A stretch of 61,694 nt of DNA, from NCBI GenBank assembly GCA_029266615.1, contig JAQSWN010000040.1, positions 1-61,694 of the forward strand, given 5' to 3'. Under the pieces are notes generated by a model, which saw nothing but the letters and a program-made list of their open reading frames with translations, was not told where the DNA came from and did not search any database. The translations under genes and the position numbers were made by a program. Source of the DNA: Polyangiaceae bacterium (GTDB taxonomy: Bacteria > Myxococcota_A > Polyangia > Polyangiales > Polyangiaceae). Shown piece after piece: positions 61,603-61,694 of this stretch (position 1 is its first letter; every line of letters begins with the position of its first letter).

Positions 61603-61694
61603 TCAGCCCTCGAGCGCGCTCCGCAGCTCGACCTCGTACACGTGCTTCAGCTCCGCGAGCGCGCCCTGGGCGGCGCGAAACGCGTCCGGCTGAG
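61603..61694 (-). CDS. 3' end of a leftward gene (partial)
   Basis: Thirty codons of a minus-strand frame enter from the right edge and end in QGALAELKHVYEVELRSALE-Gly-stop. The helical, charged C-terminus is not enough to name a family. The stop lies nine bases beyond the stop of the GSDH-PA14 gene, so the two genes are convergent. Confidence 0.55.
   Translation of the reverse strand, partial: QPDAFRAAQGALAELKHVYEVELRSALEG

Overview
The window comes from a very GC-rich, Gram-negative bacterium, almost certainly a myxobacterium (Myxococcota, of the Sorangium/Labilithrix/Polyangium kind). This is inferred from gene style, because no rRNA or taxonomic marker is present. The signs are about nineteen predicted lipoproteins, many with long Gly/Ser/Ala/Thr linkers after the lipobox, Hanks-type Ser/Thr kinases, an FHA-sigma54 activator, PEGA/TPR partner proteins, and secreted FG-GAP and beta-propeller proteins. 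No tRNA, rRNA, CRISPR array, transposase or integrase was recognised.

Layout. 1-8.9 kb: surface lipoproteins with carbohydrate-binding-like folds, a DUF5010/GH-like lipoprotein, an ATP-grasp ligase plus zinc-metallopeptidase operon, a cytochrome-like lipoprotein, a GATase1-like lipoprotein and a DUF2293 protein. A 75-bp palindromic mini-element lies at 3.6 kb. 9-17 kb: a TPR protein, an SDR gene relic, an AmpG-like transporter, an SDR dehydrogenase, a 620-bp array of eight near-palindromic sites, and a secreted prolyl oligopeptidase. 17-21 kb: a REC-CheX/CheY signalling pair, an ArsR-SRPBCC operon with two identical-format operators, and two small basic proteins, one carrying a perfect 18-bp tandem repeat. 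21-29 kb: lipoproteins (one HEAGH metalloprotease-like), an iron-type alcohol dehydrogenase with an ABM monooxygenase, an NsrR-like NO sensor coupled to a c-haem lipoprotein, and the Kup potassium transporter.

29.9-41.6 kb is a coherent sugar-oxidation locus: kdgK; a leftward operon of FG-GAP lipoprotein, GSDH-type sugar dehydrogenase lipoprotein, di-haem lipoprotein and eda; and a divergent operon of porin, two SMP-30 lactonases and a lipoprotein, ended by a clear intrinsic terminator. Together they suggest import and oxidation of a sugar, lactone hydrolysis, and KDG phosphorylation and cleavage. The sugar-acid dehydratase is not in the window.

41.6-61.7 kb: an APH-family kinase, a very unusual exported lamin-tail/dikinase-like lipoprotein, a Ser/Thr kinase with a receiver domain, and a GT-C glycosyltransferase. 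The last 120 bp of the glycosyltransferase gene recur at 58.4 kb as a decayed copy in the same orientation. The two copies bracket a 9.7-kb segment that looks less GC-rich. It carries a trypsin-like/FG-GAP protease, a frameshifted PLL-like lectin gene, a second secreted propeller-like lipoprotein, and a three-gene FHA-sigma54 activator/Ser-Thr kinase/TPR-PEGA operon. A 934-residue secreted GSDH-Ig-PA14 protein and the 3' end of one leftward gene close the window.
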